From an uncultured Clostridia bacterium (GTDB lineage: Bacteria; Bacillota; Clostridia; Oscillospirales; Acutalibacteraceae), in contig CAMEBF010000001.1 in NCBI GenBank assembly GCA_945912145.1, positions 310,001 to 374,000 on the forward strand: a DNA stretch of 64,000 bases. Reading direction: 5' to 3'. The position numbers and the translations under genes are program-made. Positions 1 to 7,053 of this stretch are shown in pieces (position 1 is the first letter of the stretch; each line of letters begins with the position of its first letter). The notes beneath the pieces were generated by a model. The model made no database searches. It saw only the letters and a program-made list of their open reading frames with translations, and was not told the origin of the DNA.

Positions 1-425
1 CGAACGTCCTGCCGCAGAAAGCTTCGGTTACGGTCAATTTCAGAATCATGCCCGGCATGACGATCGCAGATGTCGAACAGCATCTGCACGACGTGATCCG
101 CAATAAAAATGTTGAGATTAGGCTCATCGGCGGTAACGAGCCGTCGCATATTTCTCCGACGGATTCCCGCGCATTCCACGCGATTGAGGACATCTGTTAC
201 CGTATGAATCCCGATAACGTCGTCGCGCCGTATCTCGTCATGGGCGGCACGGATGCGCGTAATTATCAGGATATCTGTGAGAACGTTTACCGCTATTCGC
301 CGTTCCAGATGGATCCCAAGCTCATCTTTACAACGCACAGTACGAACGAACGCATCGAGACTGCCTCTTTCCATGATGGCATTGCGTTCTTCAAACGCTA
401 TATTAAAGAGCTTGCAAGCTGCTGA
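1..425 (+). CDS. M20 family metallopeptidase, C-terminal part (5' end outside window)
   Basis: Reading frame 3 is open from the window edge, so the gene starts upstream and only about 140 C-terminal residues are visible. The segment NFRIMPGMTIADVEQHL is the start of the second half of the M20 dimerisation domain, and GGTDARNY is the M20 motif near the metal site, where the family usually has GGTDAR-H/Y. The C-terminal HDGIAFFKRYIKEL helix also fits Gly-Xaa carboxypeptidase (CPS1/PM20D1-like) members, which cleave C-terminal residues from peptides or N-acyl amino acids with zinc. The substrate cannot be told from this end. A terminator follows 6 bases after the stop. Confidence 0.85.
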   Translation, partial: NVLPQKASVTVNFRIMPGMTIADVEQHLHDVIRNKNVEIRLIGGNEPSHISPTDSRAFHAIEDICYRMNPDNVVAPYLVMGGTDARNYQDICENVYRYSPFQMDPKLIFTTHSTNERIETASFHDGIAFFKRYIKELASC

Positions 426-430
426 TGATT

Positions 431-461
431 CCGGGTGCCGTTCACGCGACACCCGGTTTTT
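431..461 (+). terminator. Rho-independent terminator after M20 peptidase
   Basis: CCGGGTG (431-437) pairs with CACCCGG (450-456) and is followed by a run of five T. It sits only 10 bases before the next start codon. Confidence 0.85.
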
Positions 462-471
462 ATAAGACGCT

Positions 472-1077
472 ATGAAAAAGATTATCAAAATTGTTGTCAC
501 AGGCGGCGTCTGTTCGGGAAAAACCACCGGTATGCAGGCGATTGAAGAGCATTTTCGCGGTCGCTGTGGTCTGATCTTTGTACCGGAATCTGCTACGATT
601 CTTGTTGAAACCGGGCACGATACTCGCGAGCCGGGCTCTCTTCTCGCTTTTCAGGAGGCTGTGATGTCGCTTCAACTCCAAAATGAAGAAAAGTGTCAGG
701 CAGAAGCTCAAAACTTGCCCGATGATATCGTTCTCATGATTCATGACCGCGGCTTAGCCGATGCGTTCGGGTATCTGACGGAAAAAGAGGCTTCTTCGCT
801 TTTGTGCCAACATGGCTTGACGAAAGAGGATATGTTTTCTCGTTATGACGCGGTGATTCATCTTGTCACGGCAGCGGACGGCGCTGAAAAATACTATACG
901 AATGCGAATAATGCGGCAAGAATCGAAACGCCGGAGGAAGCCCGCATTTTAGATAAACGGATTGCGAGCGCATGGCAGGCGCATCCACACCATTTTATCA
1001 TCGGCAATGACGGTGATTTCTGTTGGAAAATGGATCGACTGAATCAAACGATCGAACACATTCTGATAAATGTATAA
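472..1077 (+). CDS. P-loop NTPase/kinase, AAA_28-like
   Basis: 201 residues with a Walker A motif GGVCSGKTT at residues 11-19, right after the first beta strand, so the ATG at 472 is the likely start. A hydrophobic strand ending in D (VLMIHDRG, about residue 84-91) fits Walker B and the lid-type arrangement of the AAA_28/NadR-kinase-like group, which includes small phosphotransferases and uncharacterised ATPases. The substrate is unknown. The start is only 10 bases past a strong terminator and no Shine-Dalgarno sequence is visible, so expression must rely on read-through, a leaderless transcript or a later start. A bidirectional terminator follows. Confidence 0.7.
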   Translation: MKKIIKIVVTGGVCSGKTTGMQAIEEHFRGRCGLIFVPESATILVETGHDTREPGSLLAFQEAVMSLQLQNEEKCQAEAQNLPDDIVLMIHDRGLADAFGYLTEKEASSLLCQHGLTKEDMFSRYDAVIHLVTAADGAEKYYTNANNAARIETPEEARILDKRIASAWQAHPHHFIIGNDGDFCWKMDRLNQTIEHILINV

Positions 1078-1118
1078 AAGAACGGCCTGATTGCTCAGAC
1101 CGTTCTTATCATTTTTAT
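1078..1118. terminator. Bidirectional terminator between convergent genes
   Basis: AAGAACGG (1078-1085) pairs with CCGTTCTT (1100-1107), extended inside by CTGA/TCAG. T-rich tracts follow on both strands, serving the P-loop NTPase and the convergent NhaC-type gene. Confidence 0.8.
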
Positions 1119-1121
1119 GGA

Positions 1122-2924
1122 TTATTTCTTTTGTTTGGCAGACTCTGCGCCTTTTTTCTTCATCACAGCATTGATTACCAGAACCACGGCAATCGTCAGA
1201 ACAATACCGATCGCGAGCATGATGATCGCGTTCTGGATGAAGCCGGCAAGAACAAAACAGAGGAAAGAAATAGCGGCAACCGTCAAGGCGTAAGGAAGCT
1301 GCGTATTGACGTGGTTGATATGGTTGCACTGCGCGCCGGCCGAGGACATGATCGTCGTATCGGAGATAGGGGAGCAGTGATCGCCGCAGACAGCACCTGC
1401 CAGACAAGCGGAAATACCGATGATGAGGAGCTTGGAATCGGTCGGGAAGATGGCGGTAACAATTGGAATCAGAATACCGAACGTGCCCCATGACGTGCCG
1501 GTCGAGAACGAAAGTCCGCACGCTACCAGGAAGATAATCGCGGGCAGCAGGCTCGAAAGTCCGGCAGCTGCGCCGTTCATCAGATCGGCAACAAAGTATT
1601 TTGCGCCGAGAAGGCCGGTCATGTTTTTCAGAGCTGTCGCGCAGGTCAGGATGGTAATGGCGGGAACCATCGCCTTAAAACCGGCAGGCAGGCATTCCAT
1701 CGCTTCTTTGAATGTGATAACTCTTCTGCAAATCAGATAGATGATTGTCAGAATCAATGCGATCAGACCGCCCCACGGCAGACCGACAGTTGCATCTGTA
1801 TCCGAAAAAGCCTGAATAAATCCGGTACCTTCGTTAAAAATGCCGCCGACATAAACCAGACTGAAAACGCATACGCCGATCAGAACAATGACGGGAAGAA
1901 TCAGGTCGATCACACGGCCGCGCGGATTCTCAACCGCTTCTTCACCGGCAGAAACCTTTTCTCCCGTTGTGTAGAGGTCGTCGTTAAGCATCGCGTTCAT
2001 TTCATGCAGCTTCATCGGACCATAATCAATTTTTAGGAAGACAATGGCAATGATGAAGACAAATGTCAGAAGAGAATAATAGTTATAGGGGATCGCCTGC
2101 ATAAAGAGCTTGAGCCCTTGTCCGTCCTCAGCGTAAGCTGCGACGGCAGCCGCCCAGGAGGAGATCGGCGCGATCATGCAGACAGGAGCCGCTGTCGCGT
2201 CAATAAGATATGCAAGCTTTGCCCGGGAAATCTTGTGCGAATCCGTTACGGGACGCATGACGGAGCCGACGGTCAGACAGTTGAAATAGTCGTCGATGAA
2301 GATCATAACACCGAGAGCAAATGTTGCGAGCATCGCGCCGGCTCTCGTTTTAATGTGTTTGACAGCCCAGTTGCCGAACGCTTTAGAGCCGCCGGATTTA
2401 TTGACAAGCGCAACCATAATGCCCAGGAATACCAGGAAAATAAAGATGCCCGCGCTGTCGGAAACGGCACTGATTAAGCCGTCGTTGATGATATAATCCA
2501 TCGCGCCGGTAAAAGAAAAACCGGATTTGAAGATGTTTGCGGAAAGCAGACCGCCGACCAGAATGCCGACAAAGAGAGAAGAATAAACCTCTTTTGTAAT
2601 CAATGCCAGTCCGATGGCGATCAGGGGCGGCACCAATGCCCAGAACGTCGCGAAATAGCCGCTCGAAGCGGAATCTCGGACATCAATCTGACCGGTTCCC
2701 TCACAGGTCGGACAGACATTTCCGTTAATGGTCGTATCGCCGCCGCAGTCCGGGCAGTCATCCAGATAGACGTTCAGTCCGTCGTCAGTCGTCGCCGTGT
2801 CAAGCGTCAGAACAGCAGCGTCTTCCGAGACAGGTTCGCCGGCAGCTCCTGCCGTCATGCCGATCATAAGACAGCAGAAGACGATCGCTGCGAGCATACA
2901 TAGAAGTTTTTTACGTGTTTTCAA
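1122..2924 (-). CDS. lysW: NhaC-family Na+/H+ antiporter, predicted lysine transporter (LysW type)
   Basis: A 600-residue membrane protein with about 11-12 hydrophobic segments and NhaC-family stretches such as FIDDYFNCLTVGSVMRP and GTSWGTFGILIPIV. The TTG at 2924 is chosen because AGGAAG lies 6 bases upstream; a longer reading to 2972 would start inside the leader terminator. The N-terminus is a signal-like segment (residues 6-28), then a loop with two CxxC pairs (C57/C60 and C71/C74), which is not usual for NhaC and resembles a DnaJ-type zinc knuckle. The transcript carries a lysine riboswitch; NhaC homologues under L-box control were named LysW and predicted to move lysine. Lysine transport, rather than simple Na+/H+ exchange, is therefore inferred from the regulator. 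Confidence 0.8.
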   Translation of the reverse strand: MKTRKKLLCMLAAIVFCCLMIGMTAGAAGEPVSEDAAVLTLDTATTDDGLNVYLDDCPDCGGDTTINGNVCPTCEGTGQIDVRDSASSGYFATFWALVPPLIAIGLALITKEVYSSLFVGILVGGLLSANIFKSGFSFTGAMDYIINDGLISAVSDSAGIFIFLVFLGIMVALVNKSGGSKAFGNWAVKHIKTRAGAMLATFALGVMIFIDDYFNCLTVGSVMRPVTDSHKISRAKLAYLIDATAAPVCMIAPISSWAAAVAAYAEDGQGLKLFMQAIPYNYYSLLTFVFIIAIVFLKIDYGPMKLHEMNAMLNDDLYTTGEKVSAGEEAVENPRGRVIDLILPVIVLIGVCVFSLVYVGGIFNEGTGFIQAFSDTDATVGLPWGGLIALILTIIYLICRRVITFKEAMECLPAGFKAMVPAITILTCATALKNMTGLLGAKYFVADLMNGAAAGLSSLLPAIIFLVACGLSFSTGTSWGTFGILIPIVTAIFPTDSKLLIIGISACLAGAVCGDHCSPISDTTIMSSAGAQCNHINHVNTQLPYALTVAAISFLCFVLAGFIQNAIIMLAIGIVLTIAVVLVINAVMKKKGAESAKQKK

Positions 2925-2950
2925 TGAAATCTTCCTTTCGTATTGGTTAA

Positions 2951-2985
2951 ATAAAAATAGGTCATGATGCAATACCCCATGACCT
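2951..2985 (-). terminator. Riboswitch-controlled intrinsic terminator
   Basis: On the minus strand AGGTCATG (2985-2978) pairs with CATGACCT (2966-2959), followed by ATTTTTATTT. It lies between the L-box aptamer and the TTG start of the NhaC-type gene, as expected for a lysine-OFF switch. Confidence 0.85.
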
Positions 2986-2989
2986 GCAA

Positions 2990-3149
2990 ATCACGATAGC
3001 ACTCCACCAAATGTGACAGTTTACGACATATTTTGCCGCACCCCGGAAAGCAGACGTCCGTCAACGTCTGTTTTCCTCGGCGGTTACCCCTTTCATCGCT
3101 TTACTGACGGGAAACTGGCGGATACTGATGATAACCGCGCCTCTATCTT
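2990..3149 (-). ncRNA. Lysine riboswitch (L-box)
   Basis: Read on the minus strand the leader shows the L-box landmarks in order: AGATAGAGGCGCG at the 5' end (3149-3137), GATGAAAGGGG, a CGCCGAGG segment, an internal arm built on CAGACGT/ACGTCTG, and GGAGTGCTATC near the 3' end. The spacing matches the five-helix lysine aptamer. It lies between a sigma-A promoter and a terminator and controls the NhaC-type gene. Lysine binding should favour termination. The covariance model was not run. Confidence 0.92.
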
Positions 3150-3164
3150 TATTCTGTTGATTTT

Positions 3165-3193
3165 ACTATAGCAGATAAAACGACCGAAGTCAA
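3165..3193 (-). promoter_or_regulatory. Sigma-A promoter of riboswitch/NhaC transcript
   Basis: TTGACT (3193-3188), 17-bp spacer, TATAGT (3170-3165) on the minus strand, just upstream of the L-box. Confidence 0.8.
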
Positions 3194-3247
3194 CATTTTT
3201 TTGATGGGAAAAAGGAAACTATTTGTAATTTTTTCACATGTTGCGTC

Positions 3248-3276
3248 TTGTAATTCCCGAAATTTAGGTATATAAT
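3248..3276 (+). promoter_or_regulatory. Sigma-A promoter of the S24/S26 peptidase-like gene
   Basis: TTGTAA (3248-3253), 17-bp spacer, TATAAT (3271-3276). The expected start lies about 25 bases ahead of the coding start at 3309. Confidence 0.7.
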
Positions 3277-3308
3277 AGAAAAGAATTGAAATCGATCAAG
3301 GATTGTAG

Positions 3309-3770
3309 ATGATGAATGAAAACAAACTCAGACTGTCGCCGCAGGATTTTATTCCTTTAATGAAAGAACGTTTCGCCGCCGGTTTGTCGATGACCCTGAC
3401 GGTGACGGGTAACAGTATGCTCCCGTTTCTTTCCGATAAGCGAGACAGCGTGATTCTGACGCAAGTGCGGAATGAGCCGAAAAAAGGTGATATTTACTTA
3501 TTTCAACGCGCCGACGGACGCTGCGTGCTGCACCGTGTGCGCCGCGTTTCCGGCGACGGTATCTATTTCATCGGTGACGCGCAGACACAGATTGAGGGAC
3601 CGATCAAACGCGAATGCCTTCTGGCGGAATGTCATGAAGCCGTTCGTAAGGGAAAAACGATAACAGAAAAAAGCTTTGTATGGCGGTTTTTCCGTAACAT
3701 CTGGATCCGCATCATCAGAAGCAGACCGCTGATCGGCAGAATTATCGGAAAATTCAAGCATCACAAGTAA
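3309..3770 (+). CDS. S24/S26 family peptidase-like protein
   Basis: 153 residues. GNSMLPFL (about residues 36-43) matches the Ser-containing box of S24/S26 peptidases, CVLHRV (about 73-78) the second box, and IGDAQ (about 90-94) the conserved Gly-Asp turn. In canonical signal peptidase I the second box supplies a lysine; here a histidine is present, as in SipW/archaeal-type Ser-His enzymes. There is no N-terminal membrane anchor; the C-terminus is strongly basic with one weakly hydrophobic stretch. Substrate and true peptidase activity are unknown. Tandem ATG codons begin at 3309; a weak AAGGA precedes them. Confidence 0.7.
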   Translation: MMNENKLRLSPQDFIPLMKERFAAGLSMTLTVTGNSMLPFLSDKRDSVILTQVRNEPKKGDIYLFQRADGRCVLHRVRRVSGDGIYFIGDAQTQIEGPIKRECLLAECHEAVRKGKTITEKSFVWRFFRNIWIRIIRSRPLIGRIIGKFKHHK

Positions 3771-3840
3771 ATAATTCAATGATATTTTAATTTTTAAGGA
3801 CTATGATATCGTTGAAATAAAATAAAAGGAGAGTCATTTT

Positions 3841-4989
3841 ATGGCAAACAGATTTGTACTCAATGAAACCAGTTATCACGGCAAAGGCGCCATCGCCGCG
3901 ATCGCCGACGAGATTAAGGGCAGAGGCTTTGCGAAAGCGTTCGTCTGCTCCGACCCCGATTTGATCAAGTTCGGTGTCACAAAGAAAGTGACCGATGTGC
4001 TCGATGCCGCTTCCATTCCGTATGCAATTTACGATAAGATCAAGGCTAATCCGACCGTAGAGAATGTCAAAACCGGTGTCGAAGCGTTCAAGGCGTCCGG
4101 CGCGGACTGCATTGTCGCCATCGGTGGTGGATCCTCCATGGATACCGCGAAAGCCATCGGCATCATCATCGAGAATCCTGAATTTAGCGATGTTGTCAGC
4201 CTTGAGGGCGTCGCTCCCACGAAGAACAAATGCGTTCCGATCATTGCCGTTCCCACAACCGCCGGCACCGCTGCCGAGGTTACGATCAACTACGTCATTA
4301 CCGATACCGAGAAAAACCGCAAAATGGTCTGCGTTGACGTGCATGATATTCCCGTCGTCGCCGTTGTTGACCCGGATATGATGAGTTCCATGCCCAAAGG
4401 GCTGACCGCTGCAACCGGTATGGACGCGCTGACCCACGCGATTGAGGGTTATATCACCAAAGGCGCATGGGAAATGAGCGATATGTTCCATCTGAAAGCC
4501 ATTGAGATTATTTCCAAAAACCTCAGAGGAGCCGTTGCCAATACGCCCGAAGGACGCGAAGGTATGGCGCTTGGTCAATACATAGCCGGTATGGGCTTCT
4601 CGAATGTCGGTCTGGGTATCGTTCATTCCATGGCGCATCCGCTCGGTGCGGTTTATGATACGCCGCACGGTGTTGCGAACGCGATCATACTGCCCACCGT
4701 TATGGAGTATAATGCGCCCGCAACCGGCGAAAAATACAGAGATATCGCCAAAGCAATGGGTGTCGAGGGTGTTGACGCGATGACGATTGAGGACGCGAGA
4801 AAAGCCGCAATCGACGCCGTCAAACAGCTCAGCGCGGACGTCGGCATTCCCGCCGACCTCAAGGATATCGTCAAACCCGAGGACGTTGATTTCCTGAGCC
4901 AGAGCGCCTACGACGACGCCTGCCGTCCCGGCAATCCGAGAGATACATCCGTTGCCGAGATCAAGGAGCTTTATCTCTCTCTGATGTGA
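3841..4989 (+). CDS. fucO: Lactaldehyde reductase, iron-dependent alcohol dehydrogenase (group III)
   Basis: 382 residues, the length of E. coli FucO and alike along its whole length, from MANRFVLNET at the N-terminus to GNPRDTSVAEI near the end. The NAD-binding GGGSSMD is at 95-101, and the iron ligands are D195, H199, H262 and H276, each one residue offset from FucO. It reduces L-lactaldehyde from fucose or rhamnose breakdown to L-1,2-propanediol, re-oxidising NADH in anaerobes. AAGGAGAG precedes the ATG, and a terminator follows, so it looks monocistronic. A GH95 fucosidase lies elsewhere in this window, but fucose isomerase, kinase and aldolase were not seen. Use of other aldehydes or diols is possible. 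Confidence 0.88.
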   Translation: MANRFVLNETSYHGKGAIAAIADEIKGRGFAKAFVCSDPDLIKFGVTKKVTDVLDAASIPYAIYDKIKANPTVENVKTGVEAFKASGADCIVAIGGGSSMDTAKAIGIIIENPEFSDVVSLEGVAPTKNKCVPIIAVPTTAGTAAEVTINYVITDTEKNRKMVCVDVHDIPVVAVVDPDMMSSMPKGLTAATGMDALTHAIEGYITKGAWEMSDMFHLKAIEIISKNLRGAVANTPEGREGMALGQYIAGMGFSNVGLGIVHSMAHPLGAVYDTPHGVANAIILPTVMEYNAPATGEKYRDIAKAMGVEGVDAMTIEDARKAAIDAVKQLSADVGIPADLKDIVKPEDVDFLSQSAYDDACRPGNPRDTSVAEIKELYLSLM

Positions 4990-5005
4990 CTTTTCCGCAT
5001 TTTCA

Positions 5006-5039
5006 CGCCGTCCGGAGCCGGTCTTCGGGCGGCATTTTT
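5006..5039 (+). terminator. Terminator of fucO
   Basis: GCCGTCCG pairs with CGGGCGGC, with one U-G pair, followed by ATTTTT. Confidence 0.75.
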
Positions 5040-5079
5040 AGCGAATCATAAAAAAATCTAAAAAATTTTGAAAAAAGAC

Positions 5080-5108
5080 TTGACATTACTGTCAAAATGG
5101 TATATACT
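5080..5108 (+). promoter_or_regulatory. Promoter of initiator tRNA gene
   Basis: TTGACA (5080-5085), 17-bp spacer, TATACT (5103-5108). Confidence 0.85.
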
Positions 5109-5139
5109 AATTAAGCACTCGGGAGAGTGCAATCAATAT

Positions 5140-5216
<77 letters not shown>

Positions 5217-5221
5217 AAGAA

Positions 5222-5250
5222 AAAAGACAGTCTTATGACTGTCTTTTTTT
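5222..5250 (+). terminator. Terminator of tRNA-fMet
   Basis: AAAGACAGTC (5223-5232) and GACTGTCTTT (5237-5246) form a 10-bp stem with TTAT loop followed by T residues. Confidence 0.92.
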
Positions 5251-5259
5251 CTTTGGAAC

Positions 5260-5427
5260 GATGTGTTCCCATTCGGGAACGTGATGTGCACTTCGTGCGT
5301 GATGCAGCCTTCGGCAATGATGTGCGCTTCACGCGTGAACAGGAACACATCACATCACTGCGAATGAAATGAGCAACATCACTGCACATGAGCACGACAT
5401 CACTTTTGCGAAGCAAAATCATCACTA
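5260..5427. repeat. Mini-hairpin array with opposed GTGATG / CATCAC half-repeats
   Basis: The left half repeats GATGTG or GTGATG(T) four times, each followed by a tiny hairpin: TTCCC/GGGAA, GCAC/GTGC, GCC/GGC and GCG/CGC, mostly with a TTC-type loop. The right half repeats the complement, ACATCAC, about four times and ends with TTTGC GAA GCAAA. The halves are therefore opposed, making one long interrupted inverted repeat. No gene or standard element name fits. It sits directly after the tRNA-fMet terminator. Part of the block can be read in frame on both strands, but the protein it would give is repeat-derived. Confidence 0.7.
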
Positions 5428-5678
5428 CTTTACAAATGAATAAATTTTTGCTATAGTAAATTCAGATTCCCGTTTGCGTTCTTTTCCCAGTTGTTCTTTA
5501 TTCAGCCGCTTGTCAGAATGCTGTTTAAGCTTTTATTCCGGAAAGACATCAAAAAACAGGCGGCTTTATATAGCGCTGCGCCTGTAGAAGCAAAAATCTG
5601 ATTTTTTTCAAAATATTCCGAATAGAACGATTGAGTCCGGCAATGCTATCTGTGATATCAATTAAAGGAGAGATCACA
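5428..5678. other. Intergenic, no gene seen
   Basis: About 250 bases upstream of the coat genes. A 6-bp stem CAGGCG/CGCCTG near 5560-5591 is followed on the minus strand by six T and could be a terminator, although no minus-strand gene feeds it. No clear sigma-A promoter precedes 5679; a sporulation sigma factor is plausible but its boxes were not identified. Confidence 0.4.
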
Positions 5679-5870
5679 ATGCAGAATATCACTGCCAAGG
5701 AACTTTCGGCCATCGAGGATCAGCTCAATTATGAGCAGCTTCTCATTAAAAAGTACAAGAATTATGCACAGATGTGCCAGGACGCGCAGCTCAAAACGAC
5801 CTGCGAGCAACTTGCGGCACAGCATAAGACCCACTATGATACCATCATGAATTATCTCAGCATGTCATAA
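5679..5870 (+). CDS. Small helical protein, probable spore coat-associated
   Basis: 63 residues, nearly all predicted helix, with regularly spaced Tyr, Gln and Lys (LNYEQLLIKKYKNYAQM). The ATG at 5679 is chosen because AAAGGAG lies 8 bases upstream; an in-frame ATG at 5631 lacks a ribosome site and falls in the leader. It is 12 bases ahead of a Coat F-type gene and probably co-transcribed with it, and the two share a ferritin-like helical look. Localisation to the spore coat is inferred from this context. No catalytic residues are evident. Confidence 0.7.
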   Translation: MQNITAKELSAIEDQLNYEQLLIKKYKNYAQMCQDAQLKTTCEQLAAQHKTHYDTIMNYLSMS

Positions 5871-5882
5871 GGAGGAAGTCAC

Positions 5883-6158
5883 ATGAATCAACAGACACCG
5901 ATGACCGATAAGGAAATTATGGACGATATTCTTTCTTCGCAGAAGCATATCACCGGAACGTATAACGAATATTCCAACGAATGCGTCAATCCGCAGCTCA
6001 GAACCGATTTTCTGAATATCCTGCGTGAGGAGCACAACATTCAGCAGGCTGTTTTCGACCAGATGAAAACAAGAGGCTGGTATGCGCCGGCTTCCGCAGA
6101 ACAGCAGAAAGTTTCCGCCGCTTATACGAAATTCAGCAATATTCAGCAGTCGCTGTAA
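5883..6158 (+). CDS. Spore coat protein, CotF family
   Basis: 91 residues. MTDKEIMDDILSSQKHITG and the HNIQQAVFDQMKTRGWY segment match the Coat F domain, a ferritin-like four-helix fold found in spore coat proteins of Bacilli and Clostridia; the C-terminal GWY is typical. It would be made in the mother cell and packed into the coat. AAGGAGG lies 7 bases before the ATG, and a strong terminator follows, so the two coat genes form a closed bicistronic unit. Confidence 0.85.
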   Translation: MNQQTPMTDKEIMDDILSSQKHITGTYNEYSNECVNPQLRTDFLNILREEHNIQQAVFDQMKTRGWYAPASAEQQKVSAAYTKFSNIQQSL

Positions 6159-6163
6159 AAAAA

Positions 6164-6195
6164 TTCTCTCCGCGCTCTTGTGCGGAGAGTTTTTC
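6164..6195 (+). terminator. Terminator of coat operon
   Basis: CTCTCCGC (6166-6173) and GCGGAGAG (6182-6189), then TTTTT. Confidence 0.9.
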
Positions 6196-6226
6196 TGTGG
6201 TATGATGGGAAACGGAGGTTGATTTT

Positions 6227-7015
6227 ATGCGATATGTTGCCGATCACGATTTTCATATTCATTCCACACTTTCGAGCTGCTGTCACGATGAAAAACAGAC
6301 TGTCGACGCCATTCAGCGTTATGCAGCCCAAAACGGATTCAAAAAAATCTGTCTGACAAATCACTTCTGGGACGCCGAAGTCCCCGGCGCGTCGGGTTGG
6401 TATCGGGTACAGGATTTTCGGCATCTGACAAAGGCATTGCCGCTGCCGCAGCGTGACGGCGTCCGGTTCTGTTTCGGCGCGGAGACGGAATTGGATAAAC
6501 ATTTTACCTTAGCGATGACGAAGAAACGGTTTGATGATTTTGATTTCGTTATCATTCCCACAACCCATTTACATATGAAAGGGCTGACGATCGACGAAAA
6601 CCGGAATACGCCGGCCGATCGTGCCGAATTGTGGGTCAAACGCCTTCAGGCTCTTCTTGCGATGGATTTGCCGTGGCATAAAATCGGCATCGCGCATCTG
6701 ACCTGTTCCCTCATGCTGAACGAAGAGCAGACGCCGGAGGTATTGGGACTGATCCCTGTGCAGACGATGGAAAAACTCTTCCGCGACTGCGCAAAAAAGG
6801 GCATTGGTATCGAGCTAAACTTTGATTCGTTTGCTTTGACGGATGAAACACGCGAGATCATGCTGCGTCCGTATCGCATCGCAAAAGAAGCAGGATGTAA
6901 ATTCTATCTCGGCAGCGACGCGCACAGCATCAAGGCGCTCAATGCGGCAAAAGAGAATTTTGAGAACATCATTGATCTGCTCGGCTTAGAGGAAAGCGAT
7001 AAATTTGATTTCTAA
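6227..7015 (+). CDS. PHP-domain hydrolase (histidinol-phosphatase-like)
   Basis: 262 residues. HDFHIHS at residues 7-13 carries the first PHP metal motif (HxH), AETEL (about 85-89) the second, THLHMKG (about 106-112) a third and LGSDAH (about 228-233) the last, so all main metal ligands are present for a phosphoesterase active site with up to three metals. Length and order fit the histidinol phosphate phosphatase/PHP group, but no his genes are nearby and the true substrate is unknown. GGAGG lies 8 bases before the ATG. Confidence 0.8.
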   Translation: MRYVADHDFHIHSTLSSCCHDEKQTVDAIQRYAAQNGFKKICLTNHFWDAEVPGASGWYRVQDFRHLTKALPLPQRDGVRFCFGAETELDKHFTLAMTKKRFDDFDFVIIPTTHLHMKGLTIDENRNTPADRAELWVKRLQALLAMDLPWHKIGIAHLTCSLMLNEEQTPEVLGLIPVQTMEKLFRDCAKKGIGIELNFDSFALTDETREIMLRPYRIAKEAGCKFYLGSDAHSIKALNAAKENFENIIDLLGLEESDKFDF

Positions 7016-7017
7016 AA

Positions 7018-7053
7018 AACAGGGGAGACAGCGTTTGCCGTCTCCTCTATTTC
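7018..7053. terminator. Terminator between convergent genes
   Basis: GGAGAC/GTCTCC stem; the minus strand has the better T-run (TTTTTT), so it mainly serves the hydrolase gene ending at 7054. Confidence 0.75.

Noticed and set aside
2925-2972. Start of the NhaC-type protein at 2972.
   Set aside because: It lies in the riboswitch terminator; the TTG at 2924 has the ribosome site.
5558-5600. Minus-strand terminator-like stem CAGGCG/CGCCTG with T-run.
   Set aside because: No gene or promoter upstream on that strand; kept only as part of the intergenic description.
5631-5678. Longer start for the first coat gene at 5631.
   Set aside because: No ribosome site; AAAGGAG clearly serves the ATG at 5679.
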